Of a stretch of DNA of 64,000 bases, positions 34,438 to 43,788 are shown one piece after another. This DNA comes from Streptomyces sp. NBC_00582 (GTDB lineage: Bacteria > Actinomycetota > Actinomycetes > Streptomycetales > Streptomycetaceae), in assembly GCF_036345155.1 (NCBI RefSeq), contig NZ_CP107772.1, positions 3,038,001 through 3,102,000 of the forward strand. Direction: 5' to 3'. Both the position numbers and the translations under genes were made by a program. The notes beneath the pieces were generated by a model. It searched no databases and had not been told where the DNA came from. It saw only the letters and a list, made by a program, of their open reading frames with translations. Within the stretch, counting starts at the first letter, position 1. Every line of letters begins with the position of its first letter.

Positions 34438-35352
34438 TTACTTCAGGGCCCCTGCTGTCAACCCCTGCACGACCTGCCGCTGGAAGACCACGTACGCCGC
34501 GAGCACCGGAAGCATGGCCATGACCAGGCCGGCGAAGAGTCCGGACCAGTCACCCTTGTAGCCCTGGCTGACGGCCAGTTGGACGAGTCCCTGGGTGAGG
34601 ACCCGCTTGTCGGGGTCGGTGTTGAGGACCGTCGGCAGCATGTACTGGTTCCACTGGCCGAGGAAGTTGAAGATGCCCACGCTGATCAGGCCGGGTTTCG
34701 CCATCGGCAGCATGATCTGGAGGAAGATCCGGCTGTGCGAGGCGCCGTCGACGAACGCGGCCTCGGCCACCGACGCCGGCAGGGTGCGGAAGAACGCCGT
34801 CAGGAAGAACACCGTGAACGGCAGCGAGTACGCGATGTAGACCAGGATCAGACCGTGCAGGGTGTTGAGCAGCCCCATATTGTTCACCACGTAGAACAGC
34901 GGGACCAGCGCCAGCATGACGGGGAAGCCCATGCCCCCGACGAACAGGTAGTAGATGAACCGGTTGCCGGGGAAGTCGAAGCGGGCGAGGACATAGGCCG
35001 CCATGGAGCCGAGGACCAGGGTGCCGACCAGCGAACCTCCCACCACCAGCGCGGTGTTCAGGAAGTAGTCGCTCATGTGGGCCTCGGTCCAGGCCCGCGA
35101 CCAGTTGTCGAAGTGCGGGCTGTCCGGGAGCGCCCAGGGCGAGGAGAAGATGGACCGGTCGTCCTTGAAGGACGTCATCACCGCCCACAGCAGCGGCAGC
35201 ACGACCATCACGGCCCACAGGACGAGCACGCCGTGCGAGAAGACGTTCAGGACCCGGCCTTCGGACGTCGGCGCCGGGCCCGGCCGGCCGGGCGCCCGGC
35301 CGACCTTGGTGACGGGTGCGGGGACGGGAGCGGGGGGTTCGGTCGTCTTCAT
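34438..35352 (-). CDS. ngcG: GlcNAc/chitobiose ABC transporter permease NgcG
   Basis: 304 residues: a Pro-rich cytoplasmic leader (1-40), then six transmembrane helices with the EAA loop SVAEAAFVDGASHSRIFLQI and a C-terminus GLTAGALK like other MalG-type permeases. It starts 2 bp after the ngcF stop. The gene trio and its neighbours (rok7B7, xylFGH) match the streptomycete ngc locus, where the importer takes up N-acetylglucosamine and N,N'-diacetylchitobiose with the shared MsiK ATPase. Confidence 0.9.
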   Translation of the reverse strand: MKTTEPPAPVPAPVTKVGRAPGRPGPAPTSEGRVLNVFSHGVLVLWAVMVVLPLLWAVMTSFKDDRSIFSSPWALPDSPHFDNWSRAWTEAHMSDYFLNTALVVGGSLVGTLVLGSMAAYVLARFDFPGNRFIYYLFVGGMGFPVMLALVPLFYVVNNMGLLNTLHGLILVYIAYSLPFTVFFLTAFFRTLPASVAEAAFVDGASHSRIFLQIMLPMAKPGLISVGIFNFLGQWNQYMLPTVLNTDPDKRVLTQGLVQLAVSQGYKGDWSGLFAGLVMAMLPVLAAYVVFQRQVVQGLTAGALK

Positions 35353-35354
35353 CG

Positions 35355-36287
35355 TCAGTACTCCAGCCGCTCGCGCCGCCCGAGCCGCATGACGACGGCG
35401 GCGAAGGCCAGCGTCACGACGAGCAGGGCGACGCCGATGGTGGTGGCGTAGGCGGCCTGACCGTCGCGGAACGCCTTCTGGTACACGTACAGGACCATGA
35501 CGGTGGTCGAGTAGTCGGGGCCGCCGGGACCGGTCGTCATGATCTGCACGACGGCGAACGACTCGGCGCCGAGGGCGAGGATGCCCAGGTAGACCCAGCC
35601 CGACTGCACGGTGTCCCACAGCAGCGGCAGGGTCACCCGGAAGAAGGTGTCGGCCCGGTCGGCGCCGTCCAGCAGGGCGGCCTCGTACAGGTCGGCGGGG
35701 ACGGCGGCCATGGCCGCCGTGAACAGGACGACGAAGAAGCCGACCGTGGACCAGACGAGGACCGCCATCACGCACCACAGCGCGAGATCCGGGTCACCGA
35801 GCCACAGCGGCTGGACGTCGCCCAGTCCGATGCCCCGCAGGAAGGCGTTGATCGCACCGCTGTCCGGGTTGTACGCGAAGGCGAAGAGCAGCGCGACGAT
35901 CGCGATGGACAGCACCTGCGGGAAGAAATACACGATCTTGTAGAAGGAGGAGCCCCGGACACCGGAAACCGCGGGGCCGCCTTTTCTTCGGCGCCCGCCG
36001 ACATTGATCATGAAGGACAGGAAAAGCGCGAGGGTGAGTGTCACCAGGGGGACCAGGAGTGCGAACAGCAGGCTGTGCCACAGCGACTTCCAGAAGATCT
36101 GGTCGTCCAGCAGCCTGCGGTAATTGTCGAGGCCGACCATCTTGAATTCGGGACTCAGACCGGTCCAGTCCGTGAACGAGTAGGAGATGGACTGGAGGAA
36201 CGGCCAGATCACGAAGAGCGCGTACAGTCCGAGGGGGAGCGCCAAAAACCCCACGATGAACCGGTATTTGCCGTGTTGCATCGCCAC
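35355..36287 (-). CDS. ngcF: GlcNAc/chitobiose ABC transporter permease NgcF
   Basis: 310 residues with six transmembrane helices and the EAA loop VPADLYEAALLDGADRADTFFRV. SYSFTDWTGLSPEFKMVGLDNY is the usual MalF-type loop. GTG 36287 directly follows the ngcE stop; an ATG at 36281 is an alternative two codons in, and neither has a strong RBS, consistent with coupling to ngcE. Confidence 0.88.
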   Translation of the reverse strand: MAMQHGKYRFIVGFLALPLGLYALFVIWPFLQSISYSFTDWTGLSPEFKMVGLDNYRRLLDDQIFWKSLWHSLLFALLVPLVTLTLALFLSFMINVGGRRRKGGPAVSGVRGSSFYKIVYFFPQVLSIAIVALLFAFAYNPDSGAINAFLRGIGLGDVQPLWLGDPDLALWCVMAVLVWSTVGFFVVLFTAAMAAVPADLYEAALLDGADRADTFFRVTLPLLWDTVQSGWVYLGILALGAESFAVVQIMTTGPGGPDYSTTVMVLYVYQKAFRDGQAAYATTIGVALLVVTLAFAAVVMRLGRRERLEY

Positions 36288-37751
36288 CTACTGGTGCTTG
36301 TAGTGCTTGATCGAGGTGTCCTTGGCGGCGGCGTCGGCATAACCCTGGATCTTGTTGATGGCCTCCACGGGAGTGAGCCGTCCGGCCATCATCTCGCCGA
36401 GACCGCCGACGCCGATCTGCTCCTTCTGCAACTGGACGTACCAGTCCTGCAGTCGCGGGTTCACCACGTTGTCGCCGGCCTTCTCCAGCGCGGCGACGCC
36501 GGACTTCAGACCGGGGGTGAGGGTGATGCCGTCGGTGCCGCCGTCGTAGGCGGTGAGCGACTTGACCTTGGCGGTGAAGTTCCTGGAGGACGCCTCGCCG
36601 AGCATGATGCGCAGTTGCTCCATGCCGCCGGAGCCGTTCTTCGCCTTGGCGGGGACGACGAAGGGCTCGCCGCCGGAAGCCCAGATGGTCCCGAAGGGCA
36701 TCTTGTCGGAGGAGTCGATGCCGGTGGGCGCGGAGACGGCGAGGTCGAAGTCGGCCGGGATCACCTTGGCCGACTCGTTCTCCACCCAGGAGCCGTTGGG
36801 GATGAACAGGGCCTTGCCCTCGGCCCAGGCGGTCTGCGACTGGATGTGGTCCAGGCCCGGGGTGCCCTTGAGGACGTACCCCTTCTTGTAGAGCTCGTAG
36901 TACGCCTCGAAACAGGCCTTGACGGCGGGGTGTTTCCAGGCGTTCGGCTCCAGGTTGTCGATGGCGTCGAGGACTTCACGGCCACCGACCTTGCCGATCA
37001 TCGGATAGAGCGAGAACGGGAGGTAGTACGGGTATTTGCCCGCGTATGTCCAGCCCGCCATGCCCTTCTTCCTGGCCTTCTCACAGACCGCGAGCATCTC
37101 GTCCCAGGTCTCGGGATAGGTGGCGTCGAGCGAGTCCAGGGCCTTCTGCGAGTACCAGACGCCGTAGACCGTGTAGGCGTAGTACATGATCCAGACCGGG
37201 TCGCCGTCGAACTGGCCCATCTCTACGATGCCGGGGCGCAGGGTGTCACGGACCTTCTTGGCCGGGTCGTCGTACGACGGCGCGTCCAGCAGGGGTGTGA
37301 GGTCGGCGAGCTGCTTCTTGCCGACCAGGACGCCCATGTCCATCTGCTCGGCACCGGAGTTGTCGATGAGGTCGGGCGGGGTGCCCTGGTTGAAGCGGGG
37401 CTGGAGCGTGGACTGGATCTTCTGGGTGGCCGAGAACTTCACCTTCGCCCCGGGGAAGTCCTTCTCGTAGATCTTCACGGCGTCCTCGGCGTACTCCTTG
37501 CCGAATCCGCCGTCGAACAGGACGAATTCCATCGGGGCGGTCTCATTGACCGCAAGGGGGTTCTTCGCCGTCTTCTTTCCGGCCTTGGCCTTGTCCTCCT
37601 CGCCGGCCCCGCTGCTGGCGCACGCGGACAGAAAGCCGATCGCGGGGACGGAGGCCAGGCCGAGTGCGGCCGACCGCCTGATCAGATCGCGGCGGCCGAC
37701 GCCCGCCGATTCGCCGTTCACGGCACCGTTGTTCCCGGAGCTGGATCCCAT
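36288..37751 (-). CDS. ngcE: GlcNAc/chitobiose-binding lipoprotein NgcE
   Basis: A 487-residue protein starting MGSSSGNNGAVNGESAGVG. The signal is a twin-arginine type (GRRDLIRRSAALGL) ending in a lipobox (FLSAC), so it should be folded before export and lipid-anchored. The mature domain is a long CUT1 binding protein with TPPDLIDNSGAEQMDMGVLV, GYVLKGTPGLDHIQSQTAWAEGKALFIPNGSWVENE and a C-terminal EMMAGRLTPVEAINKIQGYAD. ATG 37751 has GAGGA 7 bases upstream; a TTG two codons earlier is less likely. Its promoter carries a DasR-type operator. Confidence 0.9.
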   Translation of the reverse strand: MGSSSGNNGAVNGESAGVGRRDLIRRSAALGLASVPAIGFLSACASSGAGEEDKAKAGKKTAKNPLAVNETAPMEFVLFDGGFGKEYAEDAVKIYEKDFPGAKVKFSATQKIQSTLQPRFNQGTPPDLIDNSGAEQMDMGVLVGKKQLADLTPLLDAPSYDDPAKKVRDTLRPGIVEMGQFDGDPVWIMYYAYTVYGVWYSQKALDSLDATYPETWDEMLAVCEKARKKGMAGWTYAGKYPYYLPFSLYPMIGKVGGREVLDAIDNLEPNAWKHPAVKACFEAYYELYKKGYVLKGTPGLDHIQSQTAWAEGKALFIPNGSWVENESAKVIPADFDLAVSAPTGIDSSDKMPFGTIWASGGEPFVVPAKAKNGSGGMEQLRIMLGEASSRNFTAKVKSLTAYDGGTDGITLTPGLKSGVAALEKAGDNVVNPRLQDWYVQLQKEQIGVGGLGEMMAGRLTPVEAINKIQGYADAAAKDTSIKHYKHQ

Positions 37752-37809
37752 GCTCAAGTCCTCGCCTTCTCAGGTCGAGCGGATTCGTTGCGGGTCGCGT
37801 GAATCGCCG

Positions 37810-37842
37810 ACAGGTATAGTCCACTCCCCTCCGACGGAGCAA
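37810..37842 (-). promoter_or_regulatory. ngcE promoter overlapped by a DasR operator (dre)
   Basis: On the minus strand, TTGCTC (37842-37837), an 18-base spacer and TATACC (37818-37813) form a promoter. ACAGGTATAGTCCACT (37810-37825) matches the dre consensus ACTGGTCTAGACCACT at 13 of 16 positions and covers the -10. DasR, the GlcNAc-responsive GntR regulator, would block the promoter until glucosamine-6-phosphate accumulates. Confidence 0.75.
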
Positions 37843-38013
37843 GATCGAGCACAGCCCGACCATGGGTCTTTTCCGAGTTGAGACCTCCCGGAAATATGGA
37901 CCGTCCACGGCCGCCGTGCCGGAAAAATCCACGACATGTGCCCCGTCCGGCGCAATCAACATCCTTGACATCACCCCGCACTTGGCCCCCTACTGAGGGC
38001 TGCGCACCACACA

Positions 38014-38027
38014 GGACAACGTTGTCC
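38014..38027. promoter_or_regulatory. Perfect 14-bp LacI-type operator before the GH92 gene
   Basis: GGACAACGTTGTCC is perfectly self-complementary, built on the ACAACGTTGT core used by many LacI-family operators. It lies 36-49 bases before the start codon, where it would block transcription of the GH92-GH67 pair. The cognate regulator is not adjacent. Confidence 0.65.
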
Positions 38028-38062
38028 GAGGGCCCTGGTCCGGGCGGGGAGGATGCTCACGC

Positions 38063-41000
38063 ATGCAGTGGTTCGGACGGTTACGCGCGGTCGCGATCAC
38101 GGCCGCACTCGTCATGACGGTCGGCGCTCCCGGGGTGGCGGTGGCCCGCCCGGCGTCCCTCCCGCTCCCCGCAGGGGCGTTCGCCTCGTCGTTCGAGGCG
38201 GGGCAGCCCGCCCCGGACTGGGCCAGTACGCCCGAGCGCGCCCTCGGGGTCGACGGCGGCTACGCCACGGGCGGGCTGCCGGGCGAGGTGACCGACCGGG
38301 TCACCGCGGTCCGGGCGAGTGCGGAGAACACCGCCGGCGGAGAGGTGAAGGAGAACCTCGCCGACGGCGAGTCGAGCACCAAGTGGCTGACGTTCGCGGC
38401 CACCGGCTGGGCCGAGTTCGACCTGGACGCACCGGCCGCCGTGACCACGTACGCGCTCACCTCCGCCAACGACGTCGCCGAACGCGACCCGGCCGACTGG
38501 ACCCTGCGGGGCTCGGCGGACGGCGCCACCTGGACGACCCTCGACAGCCGCACCGGCGAGGACTTCACCGAACGTTTCCAGACGAAGACGTACACGCTCG
38601 CGGCCCCGGCCGCCTACCGGCACTTCCGGCTGGACGTCACGAGGAACCACGGCGCGGACATCCTCCAGCTCGCCGATCTGCGGCTCGCCACCGGCGGGAG
38701 CGAGGGGCCGGTGCCGCCGGACATGCTCACCGACGTCGACCGCGGTCCGAGCGGCTCGCCGACCGCGAAGGCGCGCGCCGGCTTCACCGGCGTCCGGGCG
38801 CTGCGGTACGCCGGGCGCCACACCGCCGCGGGGCGGGCGTACTCGTACAACAAGGTCTTCGACGTCAACGTCCGGGTGGGTACCCGGACCGAACTGGCGT
38901 ACCGGATCTACCCGCAGCTCGCCGACGGCGAGCGGGACTACGCGGCGACGAACGTCTCCGTGGACCTGGCGTTCACCGACGGGACGTATCTGAGCGGGCT
39001 GGGCGCGAGCGACCAGTACGGCTTCCCGCTGTCGCCGCGCGGGCAGGGCGCGGCGAAGGTGCTGTACGTCAACCAGTGGAACGACGTGCGATCGGCGCTC
39101 GGGTCGGTGGCGGCCGGGAAGACGGTCGACAGGATCCTGGTGGCCTACGACTCCCCCGGCGGCCCCGCGCGGTTCCGGGGCTGGGTGGACGACATCGCGC
39201 TGCGGACACGGGCGCCGGAGCCGGCGAAGGCGCATCCGTCGGACTACGCGGTGACCACGCGCGGGACGAACTCCAGCGGGGGCTTCTCGCGGGGCAACAC
39301 CTTCCCGGCGACGGCCTTGCCGCACGGGTTCAACTTCTGGACTCCGGTGACGAACGCGTCCTCGCTGAGCTGGCTGTACGACTACGCGCGCGGGAACAAC
39401 GCGGACAATCTGCCCACGATCCAGGCGTTCAGCGCGAGCCACGAGCCGAGTCCCTGGATGGGCGACCGGCAGACCTTCCAGGTGATGCCGTCGGCCGCGG
39501 CGGGCACCCCGGACACCGGGCGGACGGCGCGGGCACTGGCCTTCCGGCACACGAACGAGACCGCGCGGCCGTACTACTACGGGGTGCGGTTCGAGAACGG
39601 CCTCACGGCGGAGATGGCGCCGACCGACCACGCGGCCGCACTGCGCTTCACCTATCCGGGCTCCGACGCGAGCGTCCTGTTCGACAACGTCACCGACCAG
39701 GCCGGGCTGACGCTCGACCGGGCCTCCGGGGTCGTCACCGGCTACTCGGACGTGAAGTCGGGCCTGTCGACGGGCGCGACCCGGTTGTTCGTCTACGGCG
39801 AGTTCGACGCGCCGGTCACGGACGGGGCGTCGAGCGGGGTGAAGGGCTATCTGCGGTTCGACGCGGGCGCCGCCCGGACGGTCACCCTGAAGCTGGCGAC
39901 CTCGCTGATCAGCCTCGACCAGGCGAAGGACAACCTGCGCCAGGAGATCCCGGCCGGCACCGGCTTCGACACGGTGAAGCGGCGGGCGCGGCAGCAGTGG
40001 GACGCGCTCCTCGGCAAGGTCGAGGTCGAGGGAGCCACCCAGGACCAGCTCACGACGCTCCACTCCAGCCTCTACCGGCTGTATCTGTACCCCAACTCGG
40101 GCTTTGAGAAGGTTGGTTCGACGAACCGGTACGCCTCGCCGTTCTCGCCGATGGAGAGCCAGGACACCCCGACGCACACCGGCGCGAAGATCGTGGACGG
40201 CACGGTGTACGTCAACAACGGCTTCTGGGACACCTATCGGACGACCTGGCCGGCGTACACGCTGCTGACGCCCACTCAGGCAGGCGCGCTGACCGACGGT
40301 TTCGTGCAGCAGTACAAGGACGGCGGCTGGACCTCGCGCTGGTCCTCGCCCGGCTACGCCGACCTGATGACCGGCACCTCCTCGGACGTGGCCTTCGCCG
40401 ACGCCTACGTCAAGGGCGTCCGCTTCGACGCGAAGGCGGCGTACGAGGCCGCCCTGAAGAACGCCACCGTCGTACCGCCGTCCTCGGGCGTGGGCCGCAA
40501 GGGCATGGCGACCTCCCCCTTCCTCGGCTACACGAGCACCGCCACCCACGAGGGCCTGTCCTGGGCGCTGGAGGGCTGTCTCAACGACTACGGCATCGCC
40601 CGCATGGGCCGGGCCCTGTACGAGAAGACCGGCGAGAAGCGGTACGCGGAGGAGTCGGCGTACTTCCTCAACCGCGCCCAGGGGTATGTGCACCTGTTCG
40701 ACGCCCGGGCGGGTTTCTTCCAGGGCCGTACCGAGGACGGCGCCTGGCGCGTCGAGTCGTCGGCGTACGACCCGCGTGTGTGGGGCTACGACTACACCGA
40801 GACCAACGGCTGGGGCTACGCCTTCACCGCCCCGCAGGACAGCCGGGGCCTGGCCAACCTGTACGGCGGCCGGGCCGGCCTGGCGCACAAGCTCGACACC
40901 TACTTCGCGACGCCCGAGACCGCCTCGCCCGAGTTCGTGGGCTCCTACGGCGGGGTCATCCACGAGATGACGGAGGCGCGGGACGTCCGGATGGGCATGT

Positions 41001-41836
41001 ACGGGCACTCCAACCAGGTCGCCCATCACACGCTCTACATGTACGACGCGGCCGGGCAGCCCTGGAAGGCGCAGGCGAAGGTGCGCGAGGTGCTGGCGCG
41101 GCTGTACACCGGAAGCTCCATCGGGCAGGGCTACCACGGCGACGAGGACAACGGCGAGCAGTCGGCGTGGTACCTGTTCTCCGCGCTCGGCTTCTACCCG
41201 CTGGTGATGGGCGGCGGCGAGTACGCCGTGGGCTCCCCGCTGTTCAAGAAGGCGACCGTGCATCTGGAGAACGGCAGGGACCTGGTCGTGAAGGCCCCGA
41301 AGAACAGCGCACGGAACGTGTACGTGCAGGGCCTGAAGGTCAACGGCCGCACCTGGACGTCGACGTCGCTACCGCACGCGCTGCTCGCGCAGGGCGGGAC
41401 GCTGGAGTTCGCCATGGGCCCGCGCCCCTCGGCCTGGGGCAGCGGGAAGGACGCGGCCCCCGTGTCGATCACCCGTGACGACACGGTGCCCTCGCCCCGC
41501 ACCGACGCGCTCACCGGATCCGGCGCCCTGTTCGACGACACCTCCGACACGGCCGCGACCGTGTCCGACGTGCTGGAGCTGCCGACCGGGGATGCCACGA
41601 AGGCCGTGCAGTACACGCTGACCTCCGCCGAGCGGGCGAAGGCGCCCACGGGCTGGCGGCTGGAGGGCTCTTCCGACGGGACGACGTGGAGGACCCTTGA
41701 CCGCCGCAGCGGACAGACCTTCGCGTGGGACCTGCAGACGCGGGCGTTCGGGGTGGAGTCACCGGGTAGGTACGCGAGGTACCGCTTGGTGTTCGACGGC
41801 GAAGTCCGTCTGTCCGAGGTGGAGTTGCTCGCTTGA
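38063..41836 (+). CDS. Secreted GH92 alpha-mannosidase with two discoidin-like carbohydrate-binding domains
   Basis: 1257 residues. A Sec signal peptide (about 1-29) is followed by a first F5/8-type (discoidin) domain around 70-210 (ENLADGESSTKWLTF, DWTLRGSADGATWTTLDSRTG), a GH92 N-terminal beta-sandwich, and the GH92 catalytic barrel (SSGGFSRGNTFPATALPHGFNFWTP, PTQAGALTDGFVQQYKDGGW, GHSNQVAHHTLYMYDAAGQPWKAQ). GYHGDEDNGEQSAWYLFSALG is the family hallmark with acidic catalytic and calcium residues. A second partial discoidin domain (1165-1257) ends the protein. GH92 enzymes are calcium-dependent exo-alpha-mannosidases acting on mannan or N-glycans. It overlaps the following gene by four bases. 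Confidence 0.92.
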   Translation: MQWFGRLRAVAITAALVMTVGAPGVAVARPASLPLPAGAFASSFEAGQPAPDWASTPERALGVDGGYATGGLPGEVTDRVTAVRASAENTAGGEVKENLADGESSTKWLTFAATGWAEFDLDAPAAVTTYALTSANDVAERDPADWTLRGSADGATWTTLDSRTGEDFTERFQTKTYTLAAPAAYRHFRLDVTRNHGADILQLADLRLATGGSEGPVPPDMLTDVDRGPSGSPTAKARAGFTGVRALRYAGRHTAAGRAYSYNKVFDVNVRVGTRTELAYRIYPQLADGERDYAATNVSVDLAFTDGTYLSGLGASDQYGFPLSPRGQGAAKVLYVNQWNDVRSALGSVAAGKTVDRILVAYDSPGGPARFRGWVDDIALRTRAPEPAKAHPSDYAVTTRGTNSSGGFSRGNTFPATALPHGFNFWTPVTNASSLSWLYDYARGNNADNLPTIQAFSASHEPSPWMGDRQTFQVMPSAAAGTPDTGRTARALAFRHTNETARPYYYGVRFENGLTAEMAPTDHAAALRFTYPGSDASVLFDNVTDQAGLTLDRASGVVTGYSDVKSGLSTGATRLFVYGEFDAPVTDGASSGVKGYLRFDAGAARTVTLKLATSLISLDQAKDNLRQEIPAGTGFDTVKRRARQQWDALLGKVEVEGATQDQLTTLHSSLYRLYLYPNSGFEKVGSTNRYASPFSPMESQDTPTHTGAKIVDGTVYVNNGFWDTYRTTWPAYTLLTPTQAGALTDGFVQQYKDGGWTSRWSSPGYADLMTGTSSDVAFADAYVKGVRFDAKAAYEAALKNATVVPPSSGVGRKGMATSPFLGYTSTATHEGLSWALEGCLNDYGIARMGRALYEKTGEKRYAEESAYFLNRAQGYVHLFDARAGFFQGRTEDGAWRVESSAYDPRVWGYDYTETNGWGYAFTAPQDSRGLANLYGGRAGLAHKLDTYFATPETASPEFVGSYGGVIHEMTEARDVRMGMYGHSNQVAHHTLYMYDAAGQPWKAQAKVREVLARLYTGSSIGQGYHGDEDNGEQSAWYLFSALGFYPLVMGGGEYAVGSPLFKKATVHLENGRDLVVKAPKNSARNVYVQGLKVNGRTWTSTSLPHALLAQGGTLEFAMGPRPSAWGSGKDAAPVSITRDDTVPSPRTDALTGSGALFDDTSDTAATVSDVLELPTGDATKAVQYTLTSAERAKAPTGWRLEGSSDGTTWRTLDRRSGQTFAWDLQTRAFGVESPGRYARYRLVFDGEVRLSEVELLA

Positions 41837-43788
41837 ACGGGATCGACGACGGCTGGCTGCCCCCGGAGGCCTTTCGGCCGCTGGGGGCCCGGCGCATCCT
41901 GGTCAGGGGCTCCGGTCCCCTGGTGGACACCGTGCGCGGTGAAGTGTCCGACGCCTGCGCCCGGTTCGGCGGGAAGCTCGTCGGTGGCGGCCCGCACGAC
42001 CTCCTGCTGGAGATCGCGGGTGGCGACCGCTCGGGCGGCGAGGAGGAGTTCGCCGTCGCACGGGACGGCGGGACGACGAGGGTCACCGCCTCCGGTGGCC
42101 GCGGGCTGCTGTACGGCCTCTTCCACGTCGTACGGCTCGGTGAGCGGGGCTTCACGGGCGCCTTCCCGGGCGAGGTCCACCGGCCCGCGACGACCCTGCG
42201 CATGCTCGACCACTGGGACAACGTGGCCGTGCACCCGGTCATGGGCCAGGTGGAGCGGGGATACGCGGGCGGATCGTTGTTCTGGCGGGACGGACGGGCA
42301 CGGGAGGACTTCGCGCGGGTCCGGGCGTACGCCAGGCTGCTGGCCGCCTGCGGGATCAACGCCGTGTGCGTCAACAACGTCAACGTGCACGCCGTCGAGG
42401 CACGTCTGCTGACGAAACGGATCGGCGAAGTCGCCGCTGTCGCCGCGCAGTTGCGGTCGTACGGCATCCGCACCCATCTGTCGGTGACCTTCGCCGCGCC
42501 GGTCGTGCTCGGCGGGCTGTCCACCGCCGATCCGCTGGACGAGGCGGTGCGGGAGTGGTGGGCGCAGGCCGTGCGCGGGGTGTACGCGGCGATCCCGGAC
42601 TTCGGGGGGTTCGTGGTGAAGGCCGACTCGGAGGGGCAGCCTGGGCCGTTCACGTACGGCCGCAGCCACGCGGACGGCGCGAACCTGCTGGCCGGCGCGC
42701 TCGCCCCGTACGGCGGCACGGTGCACTGGCGGGCCTTCGTCTACGACCACCGGCAGGACTGGCGGGACCGTACGACGGACCGGGCACGGGCGGCGTACGA
42801 CCATTTCGCGCCGCTGGACGGGGAGTTCGCCGCGAACGCGGTGCTGCAGGTCAAGCACGGGCCGATGGACTTCCAGGTGCGCGAGCCGGTGTCACCGGTG
42901 CTGGGGGCGCTGCCGCGCACCGGGCCGGCGGTGGAGTTGCAGGCCACGCAGGAGTACACCGGGCAGCAGCGGCACGTGTGCTGGCTCGGGCCGATGTGGA
43001 GCGAGGTGCTGAGGTTCCGGCCGGAGGGGGACAACGGGCCGTCCGTGGGTGAGTCGGCGCGTGATCTGGTGGCCGTGTCCAATGTGGGCGACGACCCGTT
43101 CTGGACGGGGCATCCCCTGGCCCAGGCGAACCTGTACACGTTCGGCAGACTGGCCTGGCGGCCGGACGCCGATCCGTACCGTGTCCTCGACGAGTGGATC
43201 GGTCTGACGTTCCCCCGCGCGTCCCAGCGGCTGGCCGACGGGCTGCACGCGGTGCTGGACGGCTCCTGGCGGACGTACGAGAAGTACACGGCCCCGCTCG
43301 GGGTGGGGTTCATGGTGCAGCCCGGGCACCACTACGGGCCGAGCGTCGACGGCTACGAGTACAGCCCGTGGGGCACCTACCACTTCGCCGATCGCGACGG
43401 CGTGGGCGTCGACCGCAGCGCGGCGACCGGGACGGGGTTCGCGGCCCAGTACGCCAAGCCGTGGGCCGAGGTGTACGAGTCCGCCGCGAGCTGTCCGGAC
43501 GAGCTGCTGCTGTTCTTCCACCATGTGCCGTACGGGCATGTGCTCCGGAGCGGGAAGACCGTGATCCAGCACATCTACGACACCCACTTCAAGGGGGTGG
43601 AGGAGGCCGAGGAGGCCCGCCGGGTGTGGGCGGGCCTCGCGGACCTGGTGGAACCGGCACGGCACGGACGGGTGGCGGAGCTTTTCGAGGAGCAGGTGCG
43701 CAGCGCCCGCGAGTGGCGGGACCAGATCAACAGCTATTTTTTGCGCAAGTCCGGGGTCCCGGACGCGCACGGGCGGACCGTCTACTGA
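41833..43788 (+). CDS. GH67 alpha-glucuronidase
   Basis: 651 residues, TTG start overlapping the GH92 stop (TTGA), no signal peptide, so intracellular. After an N-terminal GH67N-like domain come all GH67 hallmarks: VVKADSEGQPGPFTYGR with the general-acid Glu, FVYDHRQDWRDRTTDRA, QVKHGPMDFQVREPVSP with a catalytic Asp and VELQATQEYTGQQRHVCW with a catalytic Glu. These enzymes remove (4-O-methyl)glucuronic acid from the non-reducing end of short aldouronic acids derived from glucuronoxylan. No better start is visible, since the next Met is deep inside the domain; the unusual TTG and overlap imply translation by coupling. It converges on the GH42 gene with a 7-bp overlap. Confidence 0.92.
   Translation: MNGIDDGWLPPEAFRPLGARRILVRGSGPLVDTVRGEVSDACARFGGKLVGGGPHDLLLEIAGGDRSGGEEEFAVARDGGTTRVTASGGRGLLYGLFHVVRLGERGFTGAFPGEVHRPATTLRMLDHWDNVAVHPVMGQVERGYAGGSLFWRDGRAREDFARVRAYARLLAACGINAVCVNNVNVHAVEARLLTKRIGEVAAVAAQLRSYGIRTHLSVTFAAPVVLGGLSTADPLDEAVREWWAQAVRGVYAAIPDFGGFVVKADSEGQPGPFTYGRSHADGANLLAGALAPYGGTVHWRAFVYDHRQDWRDRTTDRARAAYDHFAPLDGEFAANAVLQVKHGPMDFQVREPVSPVLGALPRTGPAVELQATQEYTGQQRHVCWLGPMWSEVLRFRPEGDNGPSVGESARDLVAVSNVGDDPFWTGHPLAQANLYTFGRLAWRPDADPYRVLDEWIGLTFPRASQRLADGLHAVLDGSWRTYEKYTAPLGVGFMVQPGHHYGPSVDGYEYSPWGTYHFADRDGVGVDRSAATGTGFAAQYAKPWAEVYESAASCPDELLLFFHHVPYGHVLRSGKTVIQHIYDTHFKGVEEAEEARRVWAGLADLVEPARHGRVAELFEEQVRSAREWRDQINSYFLRKSGVPDAHGRTVY

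Larger units (their letters stand above)
37752..38062. other. Divergent promoter region between ngcE and the GH92 gene
   Basis: 311 bp with no gene. It contains the ngcE promoter and dre site at the left and a perfect LacI-type palindrome near the right end. The middle (about 37850-37980) is comparatively AT-rich with nothing else recognisable. Confidence 0.6.
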
